64,000 nucleotides of DNA from Loripinus fragilis (lineage: Eukaryota > Mollusca > Bivalvia > Lucinida > Lucinidae), in NCBI GenBank assembly GCA_964019695.1, contig OZ026516.1, positions 79,811,018 to 79,875,017 on the forward strand, in the 5' to 3' direction. The notes beneath the pieces were generated by a model that did no database searches, was not told the DNA's origin, and saw nothing but the letters and a program-made list of their open reading frames with translations. The translations under genes were made by a program, and so were the position numbers. This document shows, in pieces, positions 27,201 to 39,200 of the stretch (positions are counted from its first letter, which is position 1; the number at the start of each line of letters is the position of its first letter).

Positions 27201-30200
27201 TCCATTTCAAAAAGCCAAAATGGACAACAACAGTATGAAGGTCTTTTTTTGTATTAAAAAAAAAAAAAAAAAAAAACATTTGACACAATAAAAAATAAAA
27301 TGTTAAAATGATACTCACATGTTACTTTGTTGACAAACCAGTGGTGAGAGGCCCTAAATGTACTTGATAATAGCCCCTTTAAAGGTTTATATAGGTAAAA
27401 TGCTAATTTTTAATTAAAAATGCCTAACTTCTACATGTAAATGTTTAGCATACAAAAGTTATCAAAATATGTTTGGGGCATTGTACTTATAGCTAGCAAT
27501 TTAGAAAATAGACATGTGGGGTTGATCTAGGGTTCGGGAAAGGGCTCAAAAGGGGGTAAATGAGGTATATTTTATCAAAACACATATTTTAGGACACTTG
27601 CCTCAATTTCATTGTAAAAAACCTGAACTCTACTGCTACATTTATCAAGTAAAGTAAGGAAGAACTTAGCCTTTTGACCAATTAAGTCCAAACAAATGTT
27701 TACAACCCCACGATAGGGGAAATTAGAGGACGTCTCAAATGTACCATAACAAAAGCATAATTTTAGCATTTAGGTCAATGGAAAAGACGAAATTAGTGAC
27801 AAAAAATCAGGAGATTTTAGACATATAAACCCTAGATAAATTAATGAATATTAGATTTTTTTTATGAAACTTCTCATTTTCTGTTAAAATATAAAATTAA
27901 AAGTCCATATAGTACATGTATGTATATAAGGAGGTTATCTCATAAGTAGTTTTTTACAATGAAATCAGTACCTTTGATGTATTTCGTGTACCAGTAAGAT
28001 TGACTTAACCAATATCTGTAACCATATACTGTATTAGTGAGGTTTTCATAATCATGAAAGATTATGGGAAAACTACAGTATAGTGAGTAAAAGCTCAATA
28101 ACTAGCTAATTTGGGTGAAAGCTGTTATGAACCATTACTATATCAAACTGTAGGTCAAACGTTGTTTCTGCCACAGAATTGTATGTTTGCAACTATTTGA
28201 GCCATTTTTTCATCTCTTTCATTGTGTCGGAGTAGATAATCGTGGAAAAAAGTGGGTGGGGTAACAATATATATTAATTTCTTAAGATTAACTTTCTTTT
28301 ATTGGTCAATCTTCTCAAAACTAGTTTCTACACATACTGATAGCACCGAAGAATTGTTAAAAAAATTTTGGTATGTTGAAAGTAAGTTTATTCCTTGTTA
28401 TACAGTTAAAAAGTTACAAAATTGAAACTGTGCATTACATGGGGTAGGGGTAGTAATCAAGAAATATCTCTTTTTTGAGACGGTGAAAATTGCTCAAATT
28501 TCACACTGATTCACCTCACGTAATGATGTTTATGATATACAAGTTTCACTAAAATCTATTTTTGGAATGACCTAAAATATTTGAATATTTAGTTGCCAAA
28601 TGTAAAAATTGCAATAATTTTGACTATTCTCTTTATAGAAAAAGTTGGTCATTAAATATACAATGACTAGATTCACATCAATTAACCATCCTAGTATTTC
28701 AAGTAAACTTAAGTTGTTATGAAGCAATAAGTCACAATATGCAATAATTGTCAGCTACCATATCATAGACCTGTTTATCTCCTACTTTGGCCCTGAACAT
28801 TTTTGGATAAAGGGTGCATTATGCATGTCTTTAAATAGCCATAGCTCAAATACTAAACTGTGTCATTGGTTTTTATTATCTTTTATAGTTATTAATCAAA
28901 TGAAACAGCAAATAACAGAAAATAAAGAAAAATTATTTTTCGGAATAAAAAATTGCGAGGGTGTCACTAGTGACCTTTAAAAGGAGACCACAAAAGATTA
29001 TTCAGGTGTAGCTTAGCGACACTCCAACCAGAGGTTAAGGAGATGTAATTTAAAGCAAATGTTGACTGACGACGGACATCCTAGGATCATAACAGTTGAT
29101 TTCGAGCCCCTAAAAAGGGTTGTCTCAGAAGTAGTATTTTCACTATAAAACCAATAACACTGGTGAATTTTCGTGTAATTCTGAATACAATGTAGTTTGA
29201 GTTAGATTAACTCAACCAATAACTACAATTATGCATTATTATATTTGTGTTTGTAGGGTCATAAGAGACTAAAAAGCTGTTTCAAACTAAAAAATGGCTC
29301 GTCTCAAATACTTTATAGGGATTTTTAATGTTTTGCTAGCTGGTCATAGTCAAAGTTATTATACCTCCCTCATGTTATAATTATTGCATGATATGAGAGA
29401 GCAGATTGCCACCTATTTATTCAAGACAGTGTGCAACCATGGTGAATTACTAATCTCATCTGATCGACAACAGCATGCATTAAGAAATGAAATCCCAATT
29501 TTGAGGTTGCATCGACTGATGAAAAACAGTTGCTCAGTTACTTGTTCCAGTTTCTCTGTAAACAAAACAATACTGAGACAAGTTTGACAATATAATATGT
29601 ATATTTTTTTATTTCATTTTCAGACTGGAATCTTAAGACTTTCCTTTAATTTTCGGTCTTTCTAGTACTTTTATAAGTATGATGATACGTTTTAGAATGA
29701 AAAGGGTTTGCAGAAAAGGTATCAATGGTATTAGCTGCATGCGGAACCAACTGTCATTTACCATTTAAACGCCAACGTGTTCGATAATATGCACAATAAT
29801 GAGAAAAGTAGATCTATAAGGTTCTGCATGCATAAATGTATGTAAATAAGTCACACAGTGCACGACGGTTTTTTAATTTTTGTTTTACCATAGACTCAGT
29901 GTTAAGAGTAGCTGATAGCTCCATATGTATTACAAATCAGCTAAAACAATTACAGGTACAAATGTACGCAAGTTCCGTGATGAAAGAGCTATGTTCACAA
30001 ATAACCAAAATTGCCCTGTTTTGAATATCCAAATTTAAGTCAACAACAGCAACAACTACAAGTTTGAAACCCATTTTATGTTTGCTATGGCAACAGAAAT
30101 AGAGTATGTGTTTTACTAACAGATATTTTAGTATTATATCAGTTTCATAGCATAAATCTGAAAAAGTGTAATAAAAGATATATTTGCTTGTTGGTTTCAT

Positions 30201-33200
30201 ATATATAAATGACATATTGGAAAACACATTTATGAAGAAACAACAACATGTCACAAAAACTAACGTTGTCATGGCAACAAATATTTCACATTGTCCGATA
30301 AGCTCACATACTATCCATATGTTTCTGTTTTAAAGCAATGAAATCAATTTTATTGGTGATTGGGTAGTTATTTAAATAGAGGGGTTGTAATACACAAACA
30401 AATTTTAGTTTTTCTATATCTCCGGACCTGGTAGAACGTATATCTAAATTTAAAGGAATTTAGATTGATTTCATGCCAAAATATTTGAAAACTGTTGCCA
30501 TGACAACCGAAAAACCAACAGCTGAGCAACAATGAATGTGGTTGATTTTACCAAAATGCATAAATTGTCATTATTTTTTTTACAAAATCCGATAGACCAT
30601 ATGTGAAACACTTCTATGGGAGATTGCTGCATGATTAAAGAGAATTCGAGGGTCCTACTTACCCCACCCACTTCTCATGCAAGATAAGTTTATTGTAGCA
30701 ATTAAATAAGGCTACTGTATAAAATTATTTCCATCTATTGAAATGAAAATTTGCATTTTCTGACACAAACCATATAAATTGTGATGACGATGGGCGATTT
30801 CAATACAAGTGAAAAGGCATGTTTGCCTAACTTTTGGGTTTGGGGTTTTAACTGGTCTAAGTCAGAATTTGTAACACTCAAATTGCATTAAAAATTCAAA
30901 TGCAGCTTCCCTATTGGCTATTTTATTGTTATTTGTATGAAATGTGATTAAGTAAATATATAAAGAGATTTATAATAGATACTATCATTTCTTATAACAA
31001 TAAATTTATATCATTGTGCAATAAAGTCATTTTTCAGTTATCCTACAGTAAAGCTTTCGTTGCCATGGTTACGAACAGAAGCTGATTACTTCTAAAACAT
31101 GTTTTACATAAAACAAAAAATAATATCCTGCTCTAATATGAATTAACATGCATATAAGTTTAAATGCATGATTTAGGTTGTTGGCTGTGTTTAAAATGCC
31201 TAAAAGGCCTGTTTTTTGGGTTCTACTTACCCCACCCACTTTTCCTTATAAATAAGTATGTTAAGATAATTTAATTAGAATGCATTAATCTTATTTCTTT
31301 AATTTAAGTCTAAATTTTCACATATATCACACATTGGTGATAAATAGTAGCAATTTTGAGGGTACTGGAAGGGCAAATTAGCAAAATGTGTTGGTTTTGA
31401 TTTTGAAAATCATAATTTTTACCCCTTATGATGCCCCTAAAAGTCTAAAAATAGCTTATCTGCAGCAGACTTTAATGTCATATATAAGAGAGATGTATGA
31501 GTAATGAAAATATTTTATTCATAATAGACTATATCACTGTAATATAGCAATAAATGAATTGTTTATGCAATATTTATCTTTTTTAGTATTTCTACAGGGA
31601 AACATTTGTTGCCATGGTAACGACAAGAAGACGGTAACTTCCCAAACATTTTCTTCCATATTATAAAATTTCATACCCTGGCCTATTATATATTAACATA
31701 AGTGTATGTGAAAGTAGCCGCGCAAAGTTGTCGTGTTTGTGCAAAAATGCCCCAAAAGTGTTATTTTCCGGTTCTACTTACCCCACCCACTTTCAGTGAA
31801 AGATAAGTATATCTAAGCTTTTTCATAAGGCTGCTACCATTAGCTAAATCGGTTATATTTAGTCTGTTTGTTCAAAATAATTCCATGTTTGTGATTGGTA
31901 AAAGCCATTTTTAGAGTAGTTTAATGGTAAAAATGTCATTTTTCGTGTCATTTTTGCTTGTTTTTTAGCCCAAATCTTTGGATGCTGTTGCCATGGCAAC
32001 CGAGGTTGAATTGAATGAACTAACACTTGATTTCATGTTTTTACATGACCACTAACACTGTCAGCAAGTTTCATCAAAATCCGAGTCGGAGCGTGAAATG
32101 GTTCCTATATAACTCGCTCCATATTTACAGAGAATCGCTCTTAAATGTCTACAGGTTATTTTGCTGCCATGGTAAACAGTCTTGGTCAAACCCGATTTTG
32201 TTTGTTTTATTTGATTCTTTACATTCCAGTCAACAATTTTTCAGTAATGTCCGGACGGGTCTTCCTGTAAGCAGGGGTTAATGTGTCTTGCTCAAGGACA
32301 CAAGGCAGTGCTGCCAGTGAGGCTTGAACCCACAATCCCTTGATCTCGAGTCAAGCACTCTACCACTGAGCCACTGTGCTCCCCTAATCTAACCTGACCA
32401 AAACGATGCTACAAATAAAATTTGATTAAGATCTGCATGCTGGTTTACAAGATATTTGTGTTTAAAAATGTGGAAAGACTGGCTGTGACAGAGGTTGAAT
32501 ATATCAAATTAAATGGAATCACAAATGCAGCAACATGGTAGACCCTTGGTGAGCTAAAAATATCAAAAATAATAAGAAAATAAAGTGTGAGTACTTACTT
32601 TCAAAGAAAATTGGTACATAGGGTTGATCTTATTGAGGTCATTGAGAATGAAATATAGTAGTGAGGCTCTTGCTGCAGCTGGTCTATAATGCTCACGAGC
32701 CAGGTTGATCTCTACTTCAGTCTTTTTTGCTTCAGCTGCTTTAACTTCTATCTCTGCAGCTGTTCTCTTGGTAGTCTCCAGGTTTTCAACCAGGGCATAA
32801 TCCCCCAAGAAATTACCTATAGACAATAGAATGGGGCATTTCATATAAAACAAAAGCTCTGCCAGCTGCGCAATATACGCCCATTTGCAGTGGGGGCATC
32901 ACTTTCAACTAGAGGACCTGAAGGTCCTGAAGCACTCACCTGATCTCCTTAATAATGTTAAAATAGGTCAAGGTCAAATTGGGCTTACTATTAAAACATA
33001 TTTTGTTTTACCATATATGGGAATGGTGGCCATTTTGATCAAGTAACTTAAAACAAAGATTATATTTATATTGTTTTATCTACTGAATACTCCATATGAA
33101 ATTGGAGTTCAAACAGCCCTATGATTTCTGAGAAAAAGATGCTTAGATACGTATGTGGCAGTTCAAAATGAGTGGCCTTTGATCTTTGGTGCTTATATAA

Positions 33201-36200
33201 AACAAGTGTTTTGTTAGGTTTACCATTTCTCGCAAGTATAATAATTTTCGCTTAAAGTTATAGAAAAATGAACATTTCAAGATTTTTCCAATATAAATGC
33301 AATAGGAATCAAAATTGGCCTTGAAGTAAATAAGGTCAAGGTCAACCAAGATTCATCATTTGTGCAAACCTGGTAGGGCTCACATCTTTTATCAGGGTTC
33401 CCACAGAAACTCAAAAACACAATTCCATGATTTTTCCATGATTTCCATGATCAACAATTTATTTTCCATGACTATTTAATGCACAGACTCCAACCTCCCC
33501 TTTTAGCAGCAACTTCATAACGCTGAGCATAAATGTGGAATGCAGCAACAACAGCATGCTTGTAGATCATGCATGCATTTTGAAATAATTAAAACTTGAA
33601 ACCACCAGTAGCCAGAAAACTAGCAGTCGGACACGCAAGTGTCCCACAGCTAGTTTTCTGGCTACTGGTAGTTTTGTCATATTATTTCACAAAATTCCAT
33701 GATTTTTCCATGATTATTCAGGCTTTTTCAAATTCCATGATTTTTTCATGCATGGAACTTTTTTTAGTGATTTTCCAGATTTTCCATGATTTCCAGAGCT
33801 TGTGGGAACCCTGTTTTATGCTAAATACCAAGTCCCAAGGCCATTGAACTTTTGGTTCAAGAAAAGACATTTAAAAACTTTTTACCATATATGGGCATGG
33901 CGGCCATCTTGGTCATGTGACAATTAACATTCCTATCAATTTACTCCCCTTAACTCTAAGGAGTCTCCATATGAAATTTGAGTTCAATTGGCCTAGAGGT
34001 TTCTGAGAAAACGATGTTTTAATTTATTGATGGGACTCCAATAAGCGACATTGGCTGAAAGGTCAAAAGTCAACCTTGACCTTTGGAACTTATGTATAGG
34101 TATCATCTCATTAGGTTAAACATATCACTTTGGCTTCAACAGTTCCAAAAAATCAACTTTAAAAAAAATCCAATTTAAATGCATTAGGAAGCAAATTTGA
34201 CCTTGATGTTAAGTAGATCAAGGTCAACTTAGGATCATCATTTGAACAAACTTGGTAGGCCCCACATCCCAAAGTCCCAAGGTCATCACCCTTCTGGAGA
34301 AGAAGATTCGTAAAGAGTTTTTACCATATATGGGAATGTCCTCCATCTTGGTCATGAGACCAGAACAATTTGCATCGATATTAGCTAGCCCTTACAGAAA
34401 AGCTGTCTTTGTGCGAATATCTGACGAATATGCTGCGAATATTCTGCTAACTGCATTGTTTACAGTACTTGTTTGCTATATATTCACTTCTTGTCGCGAA
34501 TACCCAGTGAACAAAGTTGGTCTGACAAAAAAGTGATGGCTGATTTCAGTTTGTTATATAATCGCTGCATATTTGCAGTAAAAACTTAAACTTTTTTCAA
34601 GCACAAGGTACTATTCGCCCGGTATTCGCAATAAGAACTTAGTTCTGGATACTGTTCGCTGTATATTCATTACAGTGACTTTAACTTTTTATGTATTCTC
34701 AGAGTGTTCATCTAAGGAACTTCAACTCATATAGCTCTCAGTCTAAAGATCTTATTTTTTTTACTTGGGAGATAGATTCAAAATTATCTCCCCTTAAAAC
34801 TCTTCAATTAAATGGCTGTCATAATTGCCATGATGCAAAAATGACAACATGTTGACAGTCTTTTTATGGTATGTAATCTCTTCACATGTGTTTTCCTGTT
34901 CCTATGATGTTTGAGTTGATACCTTTTGATTGTTCTCGAATGGTGTTGCTTGCCGAGGTCAGTGCAAAATGGATAAATTTTGACTATATGAGTTTAACAA
35001 GCTTTGACTTTTGTAAATCATTGATTGCTGCTTGTTCGCAGGATAGTCGCAATTATTGTTCGCCACATATTCGCTGCATATTTAATTTACATATTTAAAT
35101 GCATGTTCGTCGCATATTCGCAGAATGTTTGCGGGATATTCGCTGCATATTTAATTTGCTGTTTTGAATCATGTTCGCCACATATTCGCTGAATATTCGC
35201 AGGCTGTTAACTCAAAGCATTCATGGCAGACCTAATTTGCATGTGAAAAGTGAACATCTCACGAACATTCCGCGAATACTGGTTAGCCATATAAGGTTAA
35301 GTTTACCGAGCAATCACAGAGTATTCGCTAGCTGTTCGCGAAAATTGTTCGCAGCAATGCATTTTTTCCGTAAGGGAGCTTATCACAAGTAGTCTTCATA
35401 TGAAATTTGAGTTCAATTGGCCTAATGGTTTCTGAGAAAAGTATGTTTTAATACATTGATGGGACTCCAATATGAGCAACCTTGGCTGAAAGGTCAAAGG
35501 TCAACCATGACCTTTAGAACTTTTTTTTTATAGCTATTGTCTCATTAGCTTGAACATATCTAGTGATTATAATGACTTTGGCTTCAACAGTTTTCAAAAA
35601 ATCATATTTTCAAAAAATTCCCATTATAAATGCACTAGGTAGCAAATTTGACCTTAACATTAAGTAGGTCAAGGTCAACCTAGGACAATAATTTGAACAA
35701 ACTTTGTAGGGTCTAAATGTTTCATACCAAGTCCCAAGGTCATCTGCCTTCTAGTTCTGGAGAAGAAGATTTTTAAAGGGTTTTTACCATATATGGGAAT
35801 GGCAGCCATCTCGGTCCTGTGACCAGGACCATTTGAACAAACTTTTGTTCCCCCATCCTAAGGAGTCTCCATATGAAATTTGAATTCAATTGGCCCAGTG
35901 GTTTCAGAGGAGAAGATGTTTGAATTGTTGACGGACAGACAGACGCCGAATGACTGGTATACTAATAGCTCACCTCGGAGCCTTCGCCTCAGGTGAGCTA
36001 AAAATAAGCACAAAAACAAAATCAAAGGGCAATAACTCAGAAACAGAAAGCAACTGTAATTGTACGTGACACATAATCTTGACCTGATATACATTCCTAT
36101 CCCAGAGGGTTACCAAGCTATGGGGTGAACAAGAATATTTGGAAAAACAAGAGCGCCCTAGGGCCCTGGATTGCTCACCTGAATCCTGGCACATGAGGAG

Positions 36201-39200
36201 AAGATGTATTGGTCTGTGGCTATAGAGATATACTTTAAAGATATTCCTTATCTACAGCTCTGGCAGCCCTTTTGTTCAGCACAGCCAAACCATTTGTGTA
36301 ATTTTGGAAAAAGGCATTATTTCAGCTCCCACCTTGGTGCGACCGAATTATATTAATTATATGGAAGGAATTCACTAAGAAACTGCCAAAAGTCCTGAAT
36401 CATTCCAACTAAAAAAGTTTGTTTTCCGAATTTACCTTCTTTCCAGTCTCCTAATGAGGGAACCTGCTCTAAATGAAAAACAGTTGCTCATTGGCTATGT
36501 TTGTCGTTGTCCAATCAGTGCAGCTGTCTCGAAACAGCATCAGAAAATTACAGATTACATAAGAAAACTGAGAGGTTCCAAATAAAGTCATCCTAGCTGT
36601 CTAGCTGCCGAACTACATAGTTTATTTTCAATATCTTCCTTGATGGAGATTTTTTCATAAATATATTTATATAAAATCATTACATAGATGAAATGCAATA
36701 AGTGGAACATTAGTAATAAAAGTAAATAATAATAATTTGGACTTGATTTCCGTTTTATTCCTTGCAGGGGGTCTGAAAGCCACAGCCAAGCAAAATATCT
36801 GAAATTTGAGAGGTCTAAAAGTGATTTTGGCAAGAATTGTGAAAATAAAAGATAAGTGAAGAAAAAAAGTATAAAGAGATCTTACTTAAAATGCGTTTAT
36901 TTCATTTTCCTGACACCCACATCCAGTTTTATTTATAGACATGTTAATGAACCCCAATAACAGAAAGCGTACAGTTGTAAACGGTCTAATACCACCATGT
37001 GCTATACACAGTAAGGCAGGCAGGTAAGTACCAAATTTATTAATGAAATTGGGGGGAAGGGTGGGAGTTAATGGCAGGCTGGCAGGTAGGTAGGCTTGGT
37101 CAGTACTACCAAATATATTAATGGAAGGGGGGTGGGGGAGTTAATGTTGGTGGGTGAGTAGGTAGGAAGGTACGTACACATGTAAGCTGGCTTGGATAGT
37201 ACTTACAAATATGTTAATGAAATGGCAGAATTGTGGGAATTTACTCTATTTCAATATTTCGGCCAAAGGCCTTTTTCAAGAAAAAACATGCACTTTAGTA
37301 TCAACTACATAGTCTCTGTTCCACCATTTTGAATTTGTTTATATTGATTTGGTGTTTATTTTTCACACATCAATATAAACAAATTCAAAATGGTGGAACA
37401 GAAACTATGTAGTTGATACTAAAGTGCATGTTTTTTTCTTGAAAAAGGCCTTTGGCCAAAATATTGAAATAGAGTAAATTTATCATATGTGTTTAACATT
37501 GTTCCCTATGGAATATAAATGAATATTATTTGTGGGAATTTAGGTGGGTGGGGTGGGATCACACTTACCAACCCATCCAACCAACCTAAACTCCCACCCT
37601 TCCCCCCTTTCCATTAGTTCCTAGGAAAAGACTCAATAAAACCAAAAGTAGTGAGTATGATCAGGAAATACCACAATCAAAAACTGCAGACAAACCCGTG
37701 GAACCGCGAGGAAGAGCCACACAAAAATCACTAGACACCAGCGAGACAAACCAAGCAAAGCTGAAGTTCAGTAGGATATATCTGACCTACCATTTGTTCA
37801 AAATAAGGATTATCAATATTAAGTAAGCCATCTAAATATCTGGAGGTGGAGTTAAAAGCTTCAATAATATCAGTTTGATTATTTTCTGACAGAGACAACA
37901 TGAAATTTGCTTCATTACTGTAAAACAATTTATGTTTTTTTATGATATTTGGTCTGGGCATATTAATCAAGTCAGTATCTTCCTTGAATGAGCTTTAAAG
38001 GGAAACCTTGTATGCTCCAAAACTCATCATATCATTTGAGACATTTAATACTATAATGAAAGTCTTTTTTTCTTTCCTTTTGTTACTCATGTTCTATTGA
38101 GGACTTAAAGAAGGATACTCTGCTTACCAAGTACTAAAAGTGGTTAGCTGAAATAAAAGATAAGTAAAGTGGGTGGGATGATTTTGTACAGTGTGAATAG
38201 AAGGTAAGTTTATTTAAAAGATAAAAACAGATTATTGTAAAATATGGGGACACATGCTACCCATGGCAGACATGACTAAATATACCACGGTAGGAGCAGG
38301 ACACTGCAAATTGGAAGGGCATTCTAGTGCATGATAGTTCTAGGCAAAAAATCTGTATTTAAAGTAGTTTATAGAGGGGGTCTATGCCAGAGGGTGGGTG
38401 AATTTAGGCTCCATGCGGTTAGGTATCAGGTAATCATATAAAGTCAAAGCGGTATGTCATGTGCTAGATTCGCTACTCCCATTGCTGATCAGGCAAGACA
38501 AGCCCAACACATCTTGCTTACCTCTTGATTGGTAAATCATGGCACGTGAAATGACAAAATAAACAAACACCAAGGTAACCGCCAGTCAATATAATACTAT
38601 TTCTAACTAAGAGAGCCGTTTCTAGCTTTTTAAAAAGCTATCCTTGTGAGTAACATTACAGTGAAAAAATATTGAATTTGGTCCAGGGAAAGATGGCATT
38701 AAAAGACATTTCTTATCTGGAGATCTAGCGGCCCCTATGTTCAGCAGAGCGGAACCATTTGTGCAGTTTTGGACCAGGGTATTATGAGGAACAATTCTGT
38801 GAAATTATTTCGAATTTGGACCAGTGGTTCAGGAGATGTCATTAAAAGACACTTCTGGTCTAGAGCTCTGTCAGCCTAGAGCGGAGCGGAACAATTTGTG
38901 CAGTTTTGGTGGAGGGCATCATGAGGAACAATTTGGGGAAATGATTTGGAATTTGAACCAGTGGTTCAGATGTCATTTAAAATATTTCTTATCAAGAGCT
39001 CTGGCCATCCTCAGCGGAGGGGAAACATTTATTCAATTTTGGTAGAGGGCATTATGGGAAACATTCATGTGAAATTACTTTAAATTTAGATCAGTGGTTT
39101 AGAAAATGTAATCTAAAGAAAAAGTAAATGGAAACAGGACGAAAACCGATTACAATAGCTCACCTTGAGCCTTTGGCTAAGGTGAGATAAAAATAGAAAA

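Larger units (their letters stand above)
24984..32144. mobile_element. Giant non-coding TTAA-bounded inverted-repeat element, copy B
   Basis: 7,161 bp from TTAAGAGCGATTCTCTG to CAGAGAATCGCTCTTAA, in the same orientation as copy A and highly similar along its length. Left-arm units start near 25141, 25889, 26631 and 27568. The third contains an internal duplication of about 195 bp. Unit orientation flips between 28265 and 30265. It lacks the 4.4-kb insertion of copy A and also about 345 bp present in A at 15999-16345. No coding capacity is seen. The unit phrase GGCCCTAAAAGGGACCT near 25665 and 26410 is itself palindromic. Confidence 0.87.
32908..36002 (+). mobile_element. Complete tandem-core element with 5' and 3' terminal hairpins
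   Basis: The 5' end is CTAGAGGACCTGAAGGTCCT (hairpin AGGACCT/AGGTCCT) followed by GAAGCACTCACCTGATCTCC. The body is diverged tandem units of about 450-570 bp marked by TTACCATATATGGG, CCATATGAAATTTGAGTTCA, GGCTGAAAGGTCAA and TAGGTCAAGGTCAACC. The 3' end is a GACGGACAGACAGACG stretch, then a hairpin with TAGCTCACC and GGTGAGCTAA. A tandem core, subterminal hairpins and lack of ORFs fit Helentron-associated (HINE, pearl-like) elements described in bivalves. That class is an inference. Two other transposons sit inside it. Confidence 0.7.

Noticed and set aside
13174..28265. GGGTGGGGTAAC blocks as interstitial telomere sequence
   Set aside because: They are single blocks about 750 bp apart, not tandem TTAGGG arrays.
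29937..30272. 111-codon minus-strand frame in giant element B
   Set aside because: Not preserved as an open frame in copy A and has no transposase motif.
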